This document shows positions 1 through 12,200 of a DNA stretch of 64,000 bases, piece by piece (the first letter of the stretch is position 1; every line of letters begins with the position of its first letter). The DNA lies in assembly GCA_019055375.1 (NCBI GenBank), contig JAHQIW010006985.1, forward strand, positions 62,001-126,000, in the 5' to 3' direction. The notes under the pieces were generated by a model. That model worked only from the letters and a program-made list of their open reading frames with translations. It was not told the origin of the DNA and made no database searches. This stretch comes from Parelaphostrongylus tenuis (taxonomy: Eukaryota > Nematoda > Chromadorea > Rhabditida > Metastrongylidae). The position numbers and the translations under genes are program-made.

Positions 1-320
1 TGTTAATCAAATGCTTCGATGACAGAGTTCTTTTTCTGCCATGTTTACTGAGCGTCGGACGGCCTGTGTATGCAGACAGATACGTATCGAAATCGGAGTT
101 CAGAGCGATCCGTTTTCCAGTACGGTCGGAGGATGGGGTGAAGTACAGCGAATGACTGAACTCCGTCTGTTCCTCGATGAGTTTCGCTCTCCCTCTCTCT
201 CTCCCTCAGTGGAACTGGTATCGTTGCCAACAATGATAGCGCTGCATCGCTGTTGTGCTGGCACGCGGCCAACATGTCCTAACGTGGCTCGCTGCCCGGT
301 CGCCGAGCTATGTGAGATGG

Positions 321-601
321 ATGAGACCACCCGAGACACCGGCGAACAATGCCGACTGTATCGATCGATTGGCCGTCGTCATCGTGGTCGCGGCAGCGTT
401 TTTTTACGCCGCGTATGAGCCTGAACTCTCGATAGACATCTCTTTGTCTAGCGTGACATCCTCCAGCGATAGCGAAATCTTCAAACGTCGTAGATCTCGT
501 TCGGCGGCGCATTCGTCGCTCCCTTGCCGTCTTCCTCGGTTGTCGCAGCCGCCGCTGTCAAACTTCCGTCTTTTTGAACCCGGTCCAATCTTGCTGGCAT
601 C
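321..601 (+). CDS. Candidate N-terminal membrane-anchor exon of the AKAP1-type gene
   Basis: An open frame from ATG 321 encodes a short polar lead, then a strongly hydrophobic stretch of about 16 residues (LAVVIVVAAAFFYAAY, codons 17-32). An acidic/serine segment and a basic cluster (KRRRSR) follow. Mammalian AKAP1 starts with a hydrophobic mitochondrial outer-membrane anchor followed by basic residues, so this exon would suit the gene that begins downstream. The frame stays open to a stop at 672, so a splice donor must lie before that. A GT after base 601 is in phase 0 and could join the acceptor CAG before 1047, but I cannot fix the junction. The surrounding 1 kb is GC-rich with open frames on both strands, which makes chance ORFs likely. 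The end coordinate is a guess. Confidence 0.35.
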
Positions 602-1055
602 AGTAGTTGATCCTTGGTCTAAGCCGAGCGTATCGCTACTCGTGGCGGTGACGGCGGCAGGTCAACGGGATTGAACAGCCGTGATTCCCCATTGGCTGTC
701 GCTCGCTCGTCGTTCGCCGCCTCGACCCCGCCGCTATCCATCGCAGCCACCCGGGAGACTGCCGCCGCGGCGTCGACGCTCTCTAGTCGGCCTGGGTGCC
801 TGAGTCTCTGCACCGGCGGCGTCGCCCTCTCTCTGCGTTCTCGCCTCCACGTGCATTCGCGCTGCACACGACCGCAGTCGTCGTCGCGCCGCCCCAAGTT
901 GGCCGCGTATCGCCCATTTTGTGAGAGCTTTCGCTCTGTCTGTTCGTTGTCGTCTGCGGGTTTGCTGGGTCACTTCCCCCAATTCCCGGCTGTCTAACCC
1001 CGCTTACTGTTAGGGCAACCCTAGCCGTCAAATCAATCACCCTCAGGGCCTTGAG

Positions 1056-4000
1056 ATGTTCATGCATCCACTACTGCCACCGTATTCGCTTATTCCCACG
1101 AATATTCCTCCACCACCACCGATTTCATCAGCGTTTCCCTCGCCACCACATTCGGCACCACCACCACCACCACCGCTGACAGTAGCAGCAATTCACAGCG
1201 GCTCAACGTCGCCATCGTCCGCCCCCGCATCCGCTGGAATACTGCCTTCGCCTTGGCTGCCGCCATTCTCGTGTTATTTCCGTCCTTCAGTTTACATTCC
1301 ACCACCTCATCATCAACTAGGCCCTAAATCAATGTCTTCGCTACCTCTGGCTCTACCTCTGACCATCACACCAGTTGTTGATGGGTCAAACAACAACAAC
1401 AACAGCAGTAGCAGCAATAACAACGGTCTCGCTAGACGAAGTAGTAGTGGATCGTCGTCGCAGCCATCGTCAAGTGCGCCGAGCACGTCGTCGTCGTCGA
1501 CATGTGAAGCGGTAAGCGAGAGTTTCTCATACTTGTCTTCATATCTGCTCTGATCTGTATCTTGCTAGTATTGGCCTCAGTCTGTGCCTTCATGCCTATT
1601 CAGGTTCTTTCGTTGTTCTTTCTTAGTTTCTTTTTGTTATCGGAAGAGTTGCCTTATCTCCTCTATGCTACTTCTGTGTCTGTCTGCTTGCATTCGCCAA
1701 CAATTTCTTCTAGTGATAGAAACAATTTCGAAGCTTTAATATCCTAAATTTGAGATTTTGTGCTCCAGTTATCACGCCATACTTCAGAGTTTCATACAAG
1801 TTGAGCTTCAGCTAGTTTTTCACCGCAGTGAAAATGACTGTCCTTGACTGTTTTGTGTTTTCCTTTTTTTGTGTCTAGTTCTTGTTTCTTTTTTTTTCTT
1901 GACTCTATGCCTCGCAGTCATTCCTCTTGGCGCTTATGTCCTTTTTTTTAGAAGGATTTTGTTGCTTCTAAGCGTACATTAAGTTGGTGCTCTCGAAAAA
2001 TCACTCAGATGTCACAAAAGTCTTTGAAAAAGTTGATCTTGCTGATCTCCAATGGTTAGTGAAGTAGTGGAGTTCATTAAAACATGTCTGTTAAACGCGA
2101 AGGACTCAAGAGGTTTTTTTGGTGAAAGTGTTGGATAGTGATAGTTTCCTCACATTCAATTTTGACACTTCATTGATTCGTCTTCACGGTGTTTTTTTTT
2201 TCTACTGCGTCAATCCCACTACTAGCATTTTTCGTTTTTTCCCTCCTTCTTGAAGGCCTTAAAATACTGGTTAAGAGCGTGTTCTTGCACTCTCGAGGGT
2301 AACCTGACTGTGGCATTCCTTAAGGTGTTCGTTTTTGACTGCGGAAGAGTGTTGAGGTGGCGTGAAGCCTCACGTGCACCGAAACGAGCATCACAACCGC
2401 TCGGCCACGGTGCCCCGAGTTTTCTCGGGCTCAGTAGTTCGTGAAGAAAATCATTCAATTGCTATATGAAAATGGAGAAAACTTATCTTGATTAGCTGAC
2501 GCGAGATTGGTAAAGCAGTTGTAGAAATTCGGCTGACGTTTCGGCGACCCGCCTTCTTCAGAGCCTGGACGTATAGCCTGGAGTATTAGTCTATTTGAAT
2601 GATTCATTTGAACTAATACTATATACGTCCAGGCTCTGAAGAAGGCGGGTCGTCGAAACGTCAGCCGAATTTCTACAACTGCTTTACCAACCTCGCGTCA
2701 GCTAATCAAGATAAGTTTTCTCCATTTTCATATATCAATTGATTATGCCGAGGTTTATAGAAAGTCGAACTTTTGAATTGTTACATTCAATTGCGTTGTT
2801 GAAGTCATAGGAAGTCTGTATCATAAGTATTGGATGTTCGTGTAGTTTAATTTTCATCGTCCCATAATAGAGAGTAACATGTAAAATTTTGAACGTCAGA
2901 CGGGAAGCGAATCTACGTCTTGCCCTTTCCTAGAAAGGTGGGTAGCGCAAGTGGTAGCAGGAAAGGAAGCGCGATAGTGCAGTTAGTCTAGAGCATATCC
3001 CAAGTTTGAAAATGTATCTGGAGAGTGGTGTTCAGACTGTAGAGACATAGCATTTTTGATTCCTCAATGTTACGCTCGTCGGTTAACTAACATACACAAA
3101 GTCCCTCTTGTCTATCTTGGCTTATTTGACGTGGTTATCTGTAGGTCTTTCTTTCTTTTTATTTTTTTTCTAAAAACATTTCCTAGGTTTGCAAAATTTT
3201 GAATGTTTTTGTAGGCTCTTGTGCTTTAACGTTATCAATTTTTTCCAAATCAAATTTAGGTTTCATCGCAGGATTCTGGACGTGCTACTGGAGGATTAGC
3301 GTCTTCGCTTTCTCCCATGGATGAAGCTGGGGACGTTCTGCCGATGTACGAATTTGAAATTCCAAACACTTTGGTTGGACTTGTAATCGGCATCAAAGGA
3401 AAAACGATAAAGGTCGGTGTGTTTTTGATTTTGATTCATACTCTTCCATATTTAGCGCAATTAATATGAGTGTCGGAATGATTAGAAGAAATTTCATCAG
3501 AGTCCTTAGTCTCGAACTGTCAAAAATGAGATTTATTTCTTTGCGCAAGTAATTCTTCCATGAAATGAGTCTTCTCCCTTATCGTCTTATTGAGTTGTCT
3601 ATGATTCATTTGTACTAGTTTCACTTCCGCTCCCTTTTGAAAGTGGCAGTATCGGGAGCGAAAAAAGTTCAGTAGGTAAAAAAAGGCATTAACGCATCTA
3701 TCTGAATCGAGCGATTTCATTATCTATTGTAGTACGACAAGGAATAGTTTTGAATACGAACGTGAAGAATACGTACCTATTTGTTTGTACTTTCGCTTTG
3801 GTCATGTACGGGTAGTTCAGCTTTCACGTTAACAATGCCAGAAGCGTTTTTCTGTGAAACAATGCGAAGGACGACCAGCTAAATATATTACATGGGCTGC
3901 TTTTTTGACGTGATCACACTCAGTAAGCTTAACGAGCGACACCTATTGAATTTTTTTGCTTGTAGTTCTTGTTCTGCGTTACTAGTGTTGTTGTTGCGGA

Positions 4001-7000
4001 GAGGTATCCCATATGGGTTTCAGGCAGAGTATCACTGATGAAAAGCGCATGTGGCAGAATGGTTATAGGCACTCTGCGACACACCCGTGGTCGATGGTTC
4101 GATCACGCGTTTGTGGTTCACCAAACTTTCCATCCTTCCATCGTCGGCAAATTGACACGTACTAGACTTCTTTGGGAGGGATAGTAGCGCTGATGTGATA
4201 CGTCGGCAGGCCATCGCGAGTCATTGTAAAAGGTCAGATATGCTTTCAAATCACCTCTAACGATGCTGATAAGGTGAACACATGGCACTTTCCCTCAGGA
4301 TTTGATCAACTCCGAGGAGTTCATCCTTTTTATTCCTTATCATTGCGTTTGGCATGGCACTAGAATTTGGTCGTCTAATGGCGGTTGTTAGTGTTCTACG
4401 CCGTTCAAGAAGAAGATTGAAAACGAATTGAATGCTAGAAATATTGGGATCCGCACCGTAAAAAAATGCTGTGACGAGGGAGCAAATAATTTTCCAAAAG
4501 TTAAAATGGCGGTTGTTACTGTCCTAAACTTATGCGAAGGAAAAAATAGTGGGGCTGAATTTTTGTTAGTCTATCGCTATCTAGGGAACTGAGTAAGGCA
4601 TGTGTCTTAGTGTAGGAGTAACTCAAGTAGCTAGGAATGATTTTCGGTCTTGTGATCCAACTTTTCAGGAAACAACTCTATCTGCAACACTAGTCTTTTT
4701 TGTAGCATCTTTTATCGAGAGCTCGACTTTTTGTTAGGAGAAATAATCATCATTTTTTTTTGAATTTAGGAGCTGAGTACAAGAACTGATGTACGAATGT
4801 TAATTCGACAACATCACATTCCAGAAAAAGTAGATACGCATCAAATATGCCAAGTATGCATTTGTAATTCTTTTGAGCGCTGTGCCTCATTGCACAGCTA
4901 GTTTTATGCGCTTTTTAGGTTCGTGGGAAGCGTGAACAGATTAATCGTTGTCTTCAAATGTTGCGTAGGCGATTCCCTCCTGCTCGATTTCCTGAATTAA
5001 ATCTGCAGCCAGTTTTGCCGCCTCCACTTCCGAGCCATTTATTCGACACTCTTGCCTGTCAACCTAGTTGGGTGAGTTTTTCAGCCATTACCAGCTCAAC
5101 CCTTTCGGTACGGCGTTGGTTTTTCGCCTTACATGCGACGCGGTTGACTTGCCGGCGGGATGTGTTATCGTCACAATCTAGTAGTTTAGTAACGAATTTT
5201 GAACTTTTATCCCGACTAAGGGGACTTTGTGATCAATAGAAAGCAGAATGTAATTGGAGCGACTTCAATAGGGTCATCAGTAGTAGTTGTAGGAGCAACC
5301 CCAATGCTTCCCAGTGAACAACAAAGCAATGTTATCAAAAAATTTTTTTCTGACATAAATGAAATAGTGTCTCACGATGCAATTACGCTTTGAAAATACT
5401 TCCTCGGAAGTGTTTGAGTACATTGTTGTCAGAAGTTGTTATAAATTATATAGTATTTTTAAGCATGAATTCTTTCGGTGTGTGTAATGTGAAGCTGCTA
5501 ATCATCGATGTTGTAGCAATGATCAAATAGGTGCCAGGTTTGTATCGGGACACGCACCCATTACAGTAAGCTTCAGTGAGCCGAAATGTGGGCCGGCACT
5601 TGATGTTATGATTAATACACGCCGTACCCAGGGGATTAAGAGACTGTTTCTGATCTGACTTTATGATCAACATGATGTTACTATAATAAAATAAATTTCA
5701 GCTGACGCTTCCGGATGCGATACCATGCGAAGTTGTGTGCTCTTCGATGGTAGATCCAGGACATTTTTTCTTACAGCAACCGACACATCCATCATTTTCT
5801 TCGCTATCACATCTTGACATGTACATGATTCGTTTGTACAGCCAGAGATCAGATATCCCTGATTTACCGAAACCTTGTCAAAGTGCGAAATGTTTTTCCC
5901 ATCTCTGTTTAGTGGTCACTTATGTCTATCATATGTTCATTTTTAGCTGGCCTTTTATGTGCCGCTCCAGTACTCGGAGCGTGGTTTCGAGCAGTAACCG
6001 TGAGTTACAATATGGAAACTGATGAAGTGGTGTTAAGGTTTGTTGACTATGGTGGCTACACACGATTACCACGAACTGAATTGCGACAAATCAGGTATGC
6101 AAATTCTGTTGTTAATCTGGGATTACGGGTTTTTTTAAACTGTCAATTTCACCACGTGATTATTGCATAGCTTTTTGATTTGAAAAATGTTTCGATCGAA
6201 TCGACCGGATCGTTGTGGTTCTTTTTAGTTCTTTTTAGAAAAGTGGGGTTTGCCGAAACTTTAACCACAATAAAAACTCCTTCGGTAGTCTCATGTAAGC
6301 TCAATAACTCTAATAAGTATCAATCCTAAATACTGAGGTGTAATGAAAGTCTGTTTTCGAGTAAAATTCCGATAGGTTTCCAATTTGAGCAGACTTTGAC
6401 CGGAAGCTTCTATTTGCGTGAAGAACGTTGCTTTCAGAACAGATTTGATGACATTGCCATTTCAAGCTATCGAATGTTATTTGGCCCACGTTCAGCCCGT
6501 GGATGGTGTGTAGTTCCTGCTTTGTATTGTCATTTTTTTCTGTTCAATAGTTTTTACTCAAAAGTGAAAGCTTCCATCATATTAGGATTATAGAAGTGTT
6601 CTAACCACTTCCATTCTTACTATTATAAGTGAGTAGAAGCTCAATTATCTGATAAAATATCTTGAGCCTCTAATGAGATCTCAAATGGCACATATAGTAG
6701 CATTGTCTCCACACGTGTTTCGGCATTACAGCCGCATCAGTAACACGTTGCCTTTAGATTCAATCAATCCCTTGCAGGGGACATATCCCCTACATATAAA
6801 GGAATCGACGCCGAATTATTTCAATTCACTGCCTGAAGGTGTATTGCCGAAGCACGTGTCTAGTCCTGTATAAGTGCCATATCAGGCCTCATAATAGGCT
6901 CAAGATATGTGATCAGATTATATAATGTTTTGAATGAGGTCTGTAAAAGCGGTTGAATGTAAAGGTGTCACTTCATTTAATCTCTCGTAGGTACGTGGCA

Positions 7001-7359
7001 GTGGGTTAAGGAAGCCTACACGTTCTTCCAAAAGCTGTGCATGGGCAAAGTAATCAACGCTACTGTGGTTGGTTTTAATATTACTGACAAGGTACCAATG
7101 GTGGAATTGACAGTTCCGAGTGAGGATGGAAAGGTTTGTTTAGGACATTTCGAGTCGCTTTTTTCTCTCGTGTTTATGAGTTTTCTTTAGTGTTTGTTTA
7201 TATATACAAAAAAACTTTTTCTAGCTCATACGCGTGGACAAAGAGTTGATGAACTCTGGATTCGCAAAGGCATCGGATCCATCGAAATTACAAAAAGTTT
7301 CTGTTACAAAGTCTCGTTCAATGGCCACACATTCTGCGCCAATGGTGGCGGCAATCTAG
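1056..7359 (+). CDS. akap-1: AKAP1-type KH/Tudor scaffold protein (9 exons)
   Basis: AKAP1 proteins tether protein kinase A and RNA to the mitochondrial outer membrane. Exons read here: 1056-1511, 3260-3412, 4770-4854, 4919-5071, 5702-5882, 5947-6094, 6438-6505, 6991-7133 and 7225-7359 (TAG). All junctions are GT-AG and phase-compatible except that exon 3 is one base too long. In a model of about 506 residues, 1-150 are proline-rich then Asn/Ser-rich. A KH domain spans about 178-255 with GxxG loop GIKG at 196-199. A Tudor domain spans about 344-400 (GAWFRAVTVSYN, FVDYGGY). A charged/serine tail follows. KH plus Tudor in this order is the known layout of AKAP1 and its C. elegans counterpart. 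The true start is uncertain: the frame is open upstream only to a stop at 1011, and an anchor exon may lie at 321. I saw no PKA-binding helix. Confidence 0.8.
2340..2435 (-). repeat. tRNA-like (Ser/Leu type) repeat remnant
   Basis: Read on the minus strand, the segment starts GGGCACCGTGGCCGAGCGGTT, which matches a tRNA A-box region of the long-variable-arm type. No clean acceptor stem or B box follows, so it is not a functional tRNA gene. It is more likely a SINE head or tRNA-derived fragment inside an intron. Confidence 0.3.
2456..2741. mobile_element. Foldback MITE with 120-bp arms
   Basis: Arms 2456-2575 and 2622-2741 are near-perfect inverted repeats around a 46-base loop. The termini read CAATTGCTATATGAAAATGG and its complement with one mismatch. 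The arms share the phrase CTGACGTTTCGGCGACCCGCC (one base differs in the other arm). It has no coding capacity. Related single-arm fragments occur near 60.42-60.54 kb and 60.72-60.93 kb. It sits in the first large intron of the AKAP1-type gene. Confidence 0.85.
4045..4335 (+). mobile_element. tRNA-derived SINE, diverged copy
   Basis: The head GTGGCAGAATGGTTATAGGC has an A-box pattern, and GGTTCGATCA is an approximate B box. The body then matches the copies at 40,881 and 53,883 (the stretch around GCGAGTCATTGTAAA, TCACCTC, CCTCAGG, TTGATCAAC). It ends in a T-rich ATCCTTTT tail. It lies in the intron between exons 2 and 3 of the AKAP1-type gene. Confidence 0.65.
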
Positions 7360-9297
7360 TAGATCAAACAGTGCTCTCCGCACGTGCAGTATCTTTAATA
7401 TCGCATATCAACTATTACTTTGTCGAGCATGAACACAAACTTCGTGCGATTAGAATTTAGCCGTCCATATCCTATAGCTGTTTTGTTGTGTTTGTGGTTG
7501 GTTGTTTTTGTATTCTGGTTTCACTATCATTGTTTTCTTTTATGGTTTAGGTGACACAATTTCAATACAAAGAATATTATTCGGCTAGCATTTCGATTTC
7601 TTCGTCTTTTTCAGAGCCCATTGATCCCAATCGGTAGTCTGCACCTCGTGGGGTTATTCTTCGTACTCGTACGGAGTTGAATCTTTTTATCGGAACACCT
7701 CTCAAATGAGGTTATCTCACTTGGCGGTGACCTTTTAGATAGGCCGGTGTTGTGTGATAGTAATTAATTGAATGAGGTCATACAGTTACCTGAGGACATC
7801 ACCGAGTAAAGTTACTTAGACCACAATCACCATCTTGCCACAGCCATCTTATATCGAAAACATCGCTGGGTGAGATTACCTTTGAGCGGTGCTTCATTCA
7901 AGAAGATTCCGGTCGATACATCTGCGAAGAATAACATGGCGAGGATGAACGATTGCGAGCTATCGGATCGGATCAATTGACTCGGAGGAAGATATAGGCG
8001 TTGGGACGACAGCTGAATAAGATATTCTATCAATCTTGTCTCAGCTAGTTCATAAAGAAAACACTGATTATTCTTGCCGAGGTTTTCATGAAGTCGGTCT
8101 TTAGGATATCATTGTTTCTCCTATCGTTGGTTAATTTTCCTGTTCCATCCTCCTGTTCTGTTGTTTATATAGTCTATAGGCAGAGTTTATCCGCCCGGTC
8201 TGCTATGTGTTCTGAAGTTGCCTTTTCGACAGTTTTCTATTCAATGGTTTGTCCACGACAAATTCTTTTCATCACTTCTTATTGTTGGGTCGACCTAATC
8301 GTCGAAAATTTCATTCCGATCTGTTCATGATAGCGACTGTTCTCCGCAAGTTTCTTTTATAGATTGTTGATTTGTTGAACGAACTCGTAATTACTGAGTA
8401 TCATTTTTTCTCTTGGTTGTAGTGAGTAGTAAGATGGACTTTCTGACTTCAAGGGACTTATTGTATCTATTCATTACTAGCCCCTGATGACTTAGTAGTG
8501 GCATCGACCAATTTCATCAGTGTCGTGGTTTTTCGTCATTAATTGTTCAAATCCACACAGAATCATTTTCAATAGAGAAAATTAATAAGAGCTCACCACA
8601 TATTTCCTGCAATGTCTGTATATTCTTCTGATCTTTATGCTTATGTCTCAGACGTGTACTGACTGAAGATTTCATTGCTTTTTGATTTCCGTATTGGAAG
8701 ATGAAAAGCATTTGAAATAATTGTTCTGGTCAGTATGGAATCCGGAGTACCATGAAAAGTGACAGGCATGTTTATTCAAACAGGCGGGGGTCTATGTACA
8801 AGTAGATTTGGGGACGACGGTGCTTAGTGAAAAAGTCGTAAAGGTAATCAGTGAATGAACTAAGATAATTAAAGCTATTTCTTTTCACACGGTCGAAGGA
8901 CTGTAATATATAAGGGCGGCAGGAGGGCATTATTCACACCTCACTTCGCTGAAGTAGCGGGTCGGAGGCATGGATTTCCTAATGCCAGAAAATGTCCCGT
9001 ATGCGAAGGTATAGGAAAAGTGGAGAGGCAGTACAGATTAAAGTGTAGAGGATAGAGTTGGGTCACTCAGCTCACAACAAAGCAACAATTAGATCGTCAC
9101 ACTAGAAGATACACGCACATATAACACACGGTTGAATCATAAAATCAAACACAACTGGCCGCAGTGTAATCCATGCCGGCTATTGTTAGATTAGAATAGA
9201 GTGGAGTGGCAGCATATAACCGGAACACCTGAGCAAAAATGAAATCGCAAGCTGGACTTGATGAGCTACTAGCTACTCGTCCTGAAATAGAAGTCGT
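7360..9297. other. Convergent intergenic region between the AKAP1-type and astacin genes
   Basis: Both flanking genes end here, so it should hold two 3' UTRs. A minus-strand AATAAA (plus-strand TTTATT at 8771-8776) lies about 520 bases past the astacin stop and could be its poly(A) signal. I saw no matching clear hexamer close to the AKAP1 stop. Short open frames at 8088-8330 and 7827-8033 look like chance ORFs. No repeat was recognised. Confidence 0.45.
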
Positions 9298-12200
9298 CTA
9301 GCTTTGTCGAATGTAGCGAAGTGAGAAACGTGCTGTTCGTCCATTTGGATGGTAGATGACGAAAATCTGATTGTTTTCCGAAACGGTGTCTTCTTTTGGA
9401 CGATAACAACAGCTGAAATTGAAGGTGATTTGAATGCAGAATTGGGTCGAAGTTGTACTTTTACTTCTAGGAAATCAATGAAGATGATTCTGTGATCAAA
9501 ATCATAATAAACCTTGGATTCTATTACTTTTCCTGGATGTCCAGAAAGAGTAGTAAAAAAATCTGATACAGCATGACGATGCAAGACAAAAACTCAGTCT
9601 TGATCCCAATTAAAATTGTTAGGCTAGCAAATTTTGTTAAATGAGGGGTAGATATACTCTCATAAAATTTCAAATTAATAAAAAGTGAAGTACTTCGAAG
9701 TTTACTTTTACACTGAGTGAAGCCTGGAAATGTACAGCGATCAAGATGTTTTAAAAAGGATAGTCTAGTTTATAAGCGGCGACTACGCCTAGTCGATCCT
9801 GGGTTTGGTGGTCGAACTAAAATAATATTATATGTTAGTTAAGTGATGAAAAACGTAGATGAACAGTGATCTTTCACTTCATTTTCGTCATTTTGACAGT
9901 GACAACTTATTTGTGATCATTCTGATAGTGACAACTTATTTCCATTAAGTGCTATTCAAACTGAGAAGGAGTTCAGTGTTTCCATGACGACGTCTAACGA
10001 TTATTATAGTGCGAAAAAAGGCGAATGTGGAGTAATAAAGTGAAGAATTGTCAGATTCATGTCGATATGCCCCGTGGTGATGATGTCAATACATTACCCA
10101 ACGGCTGACACAAATAGCAGTAGGAAAATTCTCCATGCACGATAGGCTGGGGAGAAAGTTCTCAGAAAATGCAAGTAAAACATTTATTTATGCACCTATT
10201 ACACCCGAGCAAAGACAAAACTAATAGTCAAAGTACTACCCTTCAACTTCAAGCACTTCCTGCCACTTCTACAGCAACAGATCGCTTTCGCAAGCGTAAA
10301 ATTCCGATTTCTTGTTGATGAAGAAACGAATGACCGAGTCGTCAAAGAGGGATCTTCTTTAGTTGCTTCAAGCACAGCTTGACGATCAATTTCTTTTAGA
10401 CGACCTGAACGCGGCTGATCTACCAAACTTTCTTCACGTTCGTCAGACTTTTCGAACCACCTGTACACTGTACTTTTGCCAACTGTGTCTTCACCCCAAG
10501 CCAGATTGATGCGTTCACTTGCCACCGTTGCATTTGAACCCAATAGCCATTTGTGTATCATCAATAATATAATTTGCTCGCTTGTCAACTCCATTTTGAA
10601 ATAAGTAAATAAATTATATACCACTTAACGCTGGAGAAGACGGGCTTTCAAATGAGCCCAAAAACACAAAAAATGGCTAACACCCTAAAAAGTTACAAGC
10701 ATTTTCTCAAAACTTTCCTCAACCTTTTAATTATATCACTCTGATGAAACTGCGACTTCTCTACAGTATCACAGTTTTGCTGCTGACTAGCAAAATTCTT
10801 TCAGCTCTAAATTTTTAGTTAGTTATTCTTCTAAGAGTCTTCTTTATATACAAAGTCGATTTATTGTTATAAAGGTCATTGCGATTGGAGAAGGATTGAA
10901 TATGATAGTGCATGACGAACCAGGACAGAACAAACCCTGTTGGACATTCATTAATGCATTATTATTTTGCTGATGACCTAAAATTCACTTTAATCTTTGT
11001 AATTTGACGAAGGTTGTTTACGAATCGGATTCACGCAGCTTTTTGGCAGTAGGATACCACCTAATCTTCCACTGGATTTTAACAGCTAACCTTTTCAGAG
11101 AATACCTTTGTTTATTAGCATAACACGCCTTGAAAGAGGTCATCTTCTGACGAAAACTATACTCGAATAAGATTCTACTGCAGAATTCATTATGATTGAG
11201 TGATAAAAATGTGAGTCATGGGGTACAATTTGTTACGTCTTCTTGAGCAGGACGGTCGACGAATCACAGGAATCGCTGTTGTCGTGAATGAATTAAATTG
11301 CAAGTTAGCATAATTTTCCTCGATTCACAAAGATTTGTGATGACAATTTGAGATTATCGCAGCCTTTTTGTCTCGAAAAATCGAAGAAATCTACGGCTAC
11401 CAACATTCGACATGCTGATAAGAGAAGATGAGAGTCTATAGTCGCAGGTGAAGCCACATCTGAGCTTTACTGGCTCCGTGGAAAATGCACTGGGACACCC
11501 ACGATAGGTAAAAAAGTTATCTAGGCACTAAATATGAAGTATTGTAGTCGGAATGTATTGTGAAAAAGTCGTCCAGTTCGACTTGATGAGGCGCAGGTTT
11601 CAAATCGACCATTATATTCAGAATGAGTTCTTGTAGTGAACGAAACTACGAAGAAAATCAACCATGTTAACTAGATCTACGAAGGTTCTTATTTGGCCAA
11701 ATTCAGACAAGTGCTTTTTGTTTCATTGACTGCTATATTCACATTACTTTAGCCGCTCAGGTGGGTTAACTGAAACGTATATCATAGAATTATGGGATGA
11801 CTGAAGCCTACCACACAATTCATAACAACACAATGTTATCACTTGTTACTCCATACGCGCCTAACGCAAAAAGAAGGTCGATAAACGACAAGGTAAGGCT
11901 ATAAAGTGTTCGGGATTATCGTATAGATGATTGAATGCATACACATTGACTATCGGGGGCCACCGATAAATCAAGTGAGAGCTGTTGTTCTGGCAAATAA
12001 GTCTGATATCAATTTGGCTATTCTGGAGTATGAAAGATTTGGTGAACCAGTGGCATGGAATTGAAAGAGCCATTGCTGTGTATTACAGAGCAAATCTAAC
12101 CGCTGGGCTGAATGTGCTACAATATGAGTGATATAAGTAAAGAAAAAGAAAGCAGTACATTCATCTAAAGTTGCAAATGGTTGAATACGATAAAATATCG

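Larger units (their letters stand above)
1512..3259. other. First large intron of the AKAP1-type gene
   Basis: This is bounded by donor GTAAGC after GCG at 1509-1511 and acceptor TTTAG before 3260, both in phase 0. It is T-rich and contains the foldback element at 2456-2741. At about 2340-2420 on the minus strand there is a stretch resembling a tRNA-derived repeat (TGGCCGAGCGGTT box). No other coding signal was seen. Confidence 0.6.

Noticed and set aside
1090..1305. Minus-strand frame opposite the proline-rich exon
   Set aside because: It is a shadow of the low-complexity coding sequence on the plus strand.
9273..9584. 103-codon minus-strand open frame as a gene
   Set aside because: The real coding frame here is a different one: the last CUB exon of the astacin gene (9298-9412), whose phase and Cys-Cys motif fit the upstream exon.
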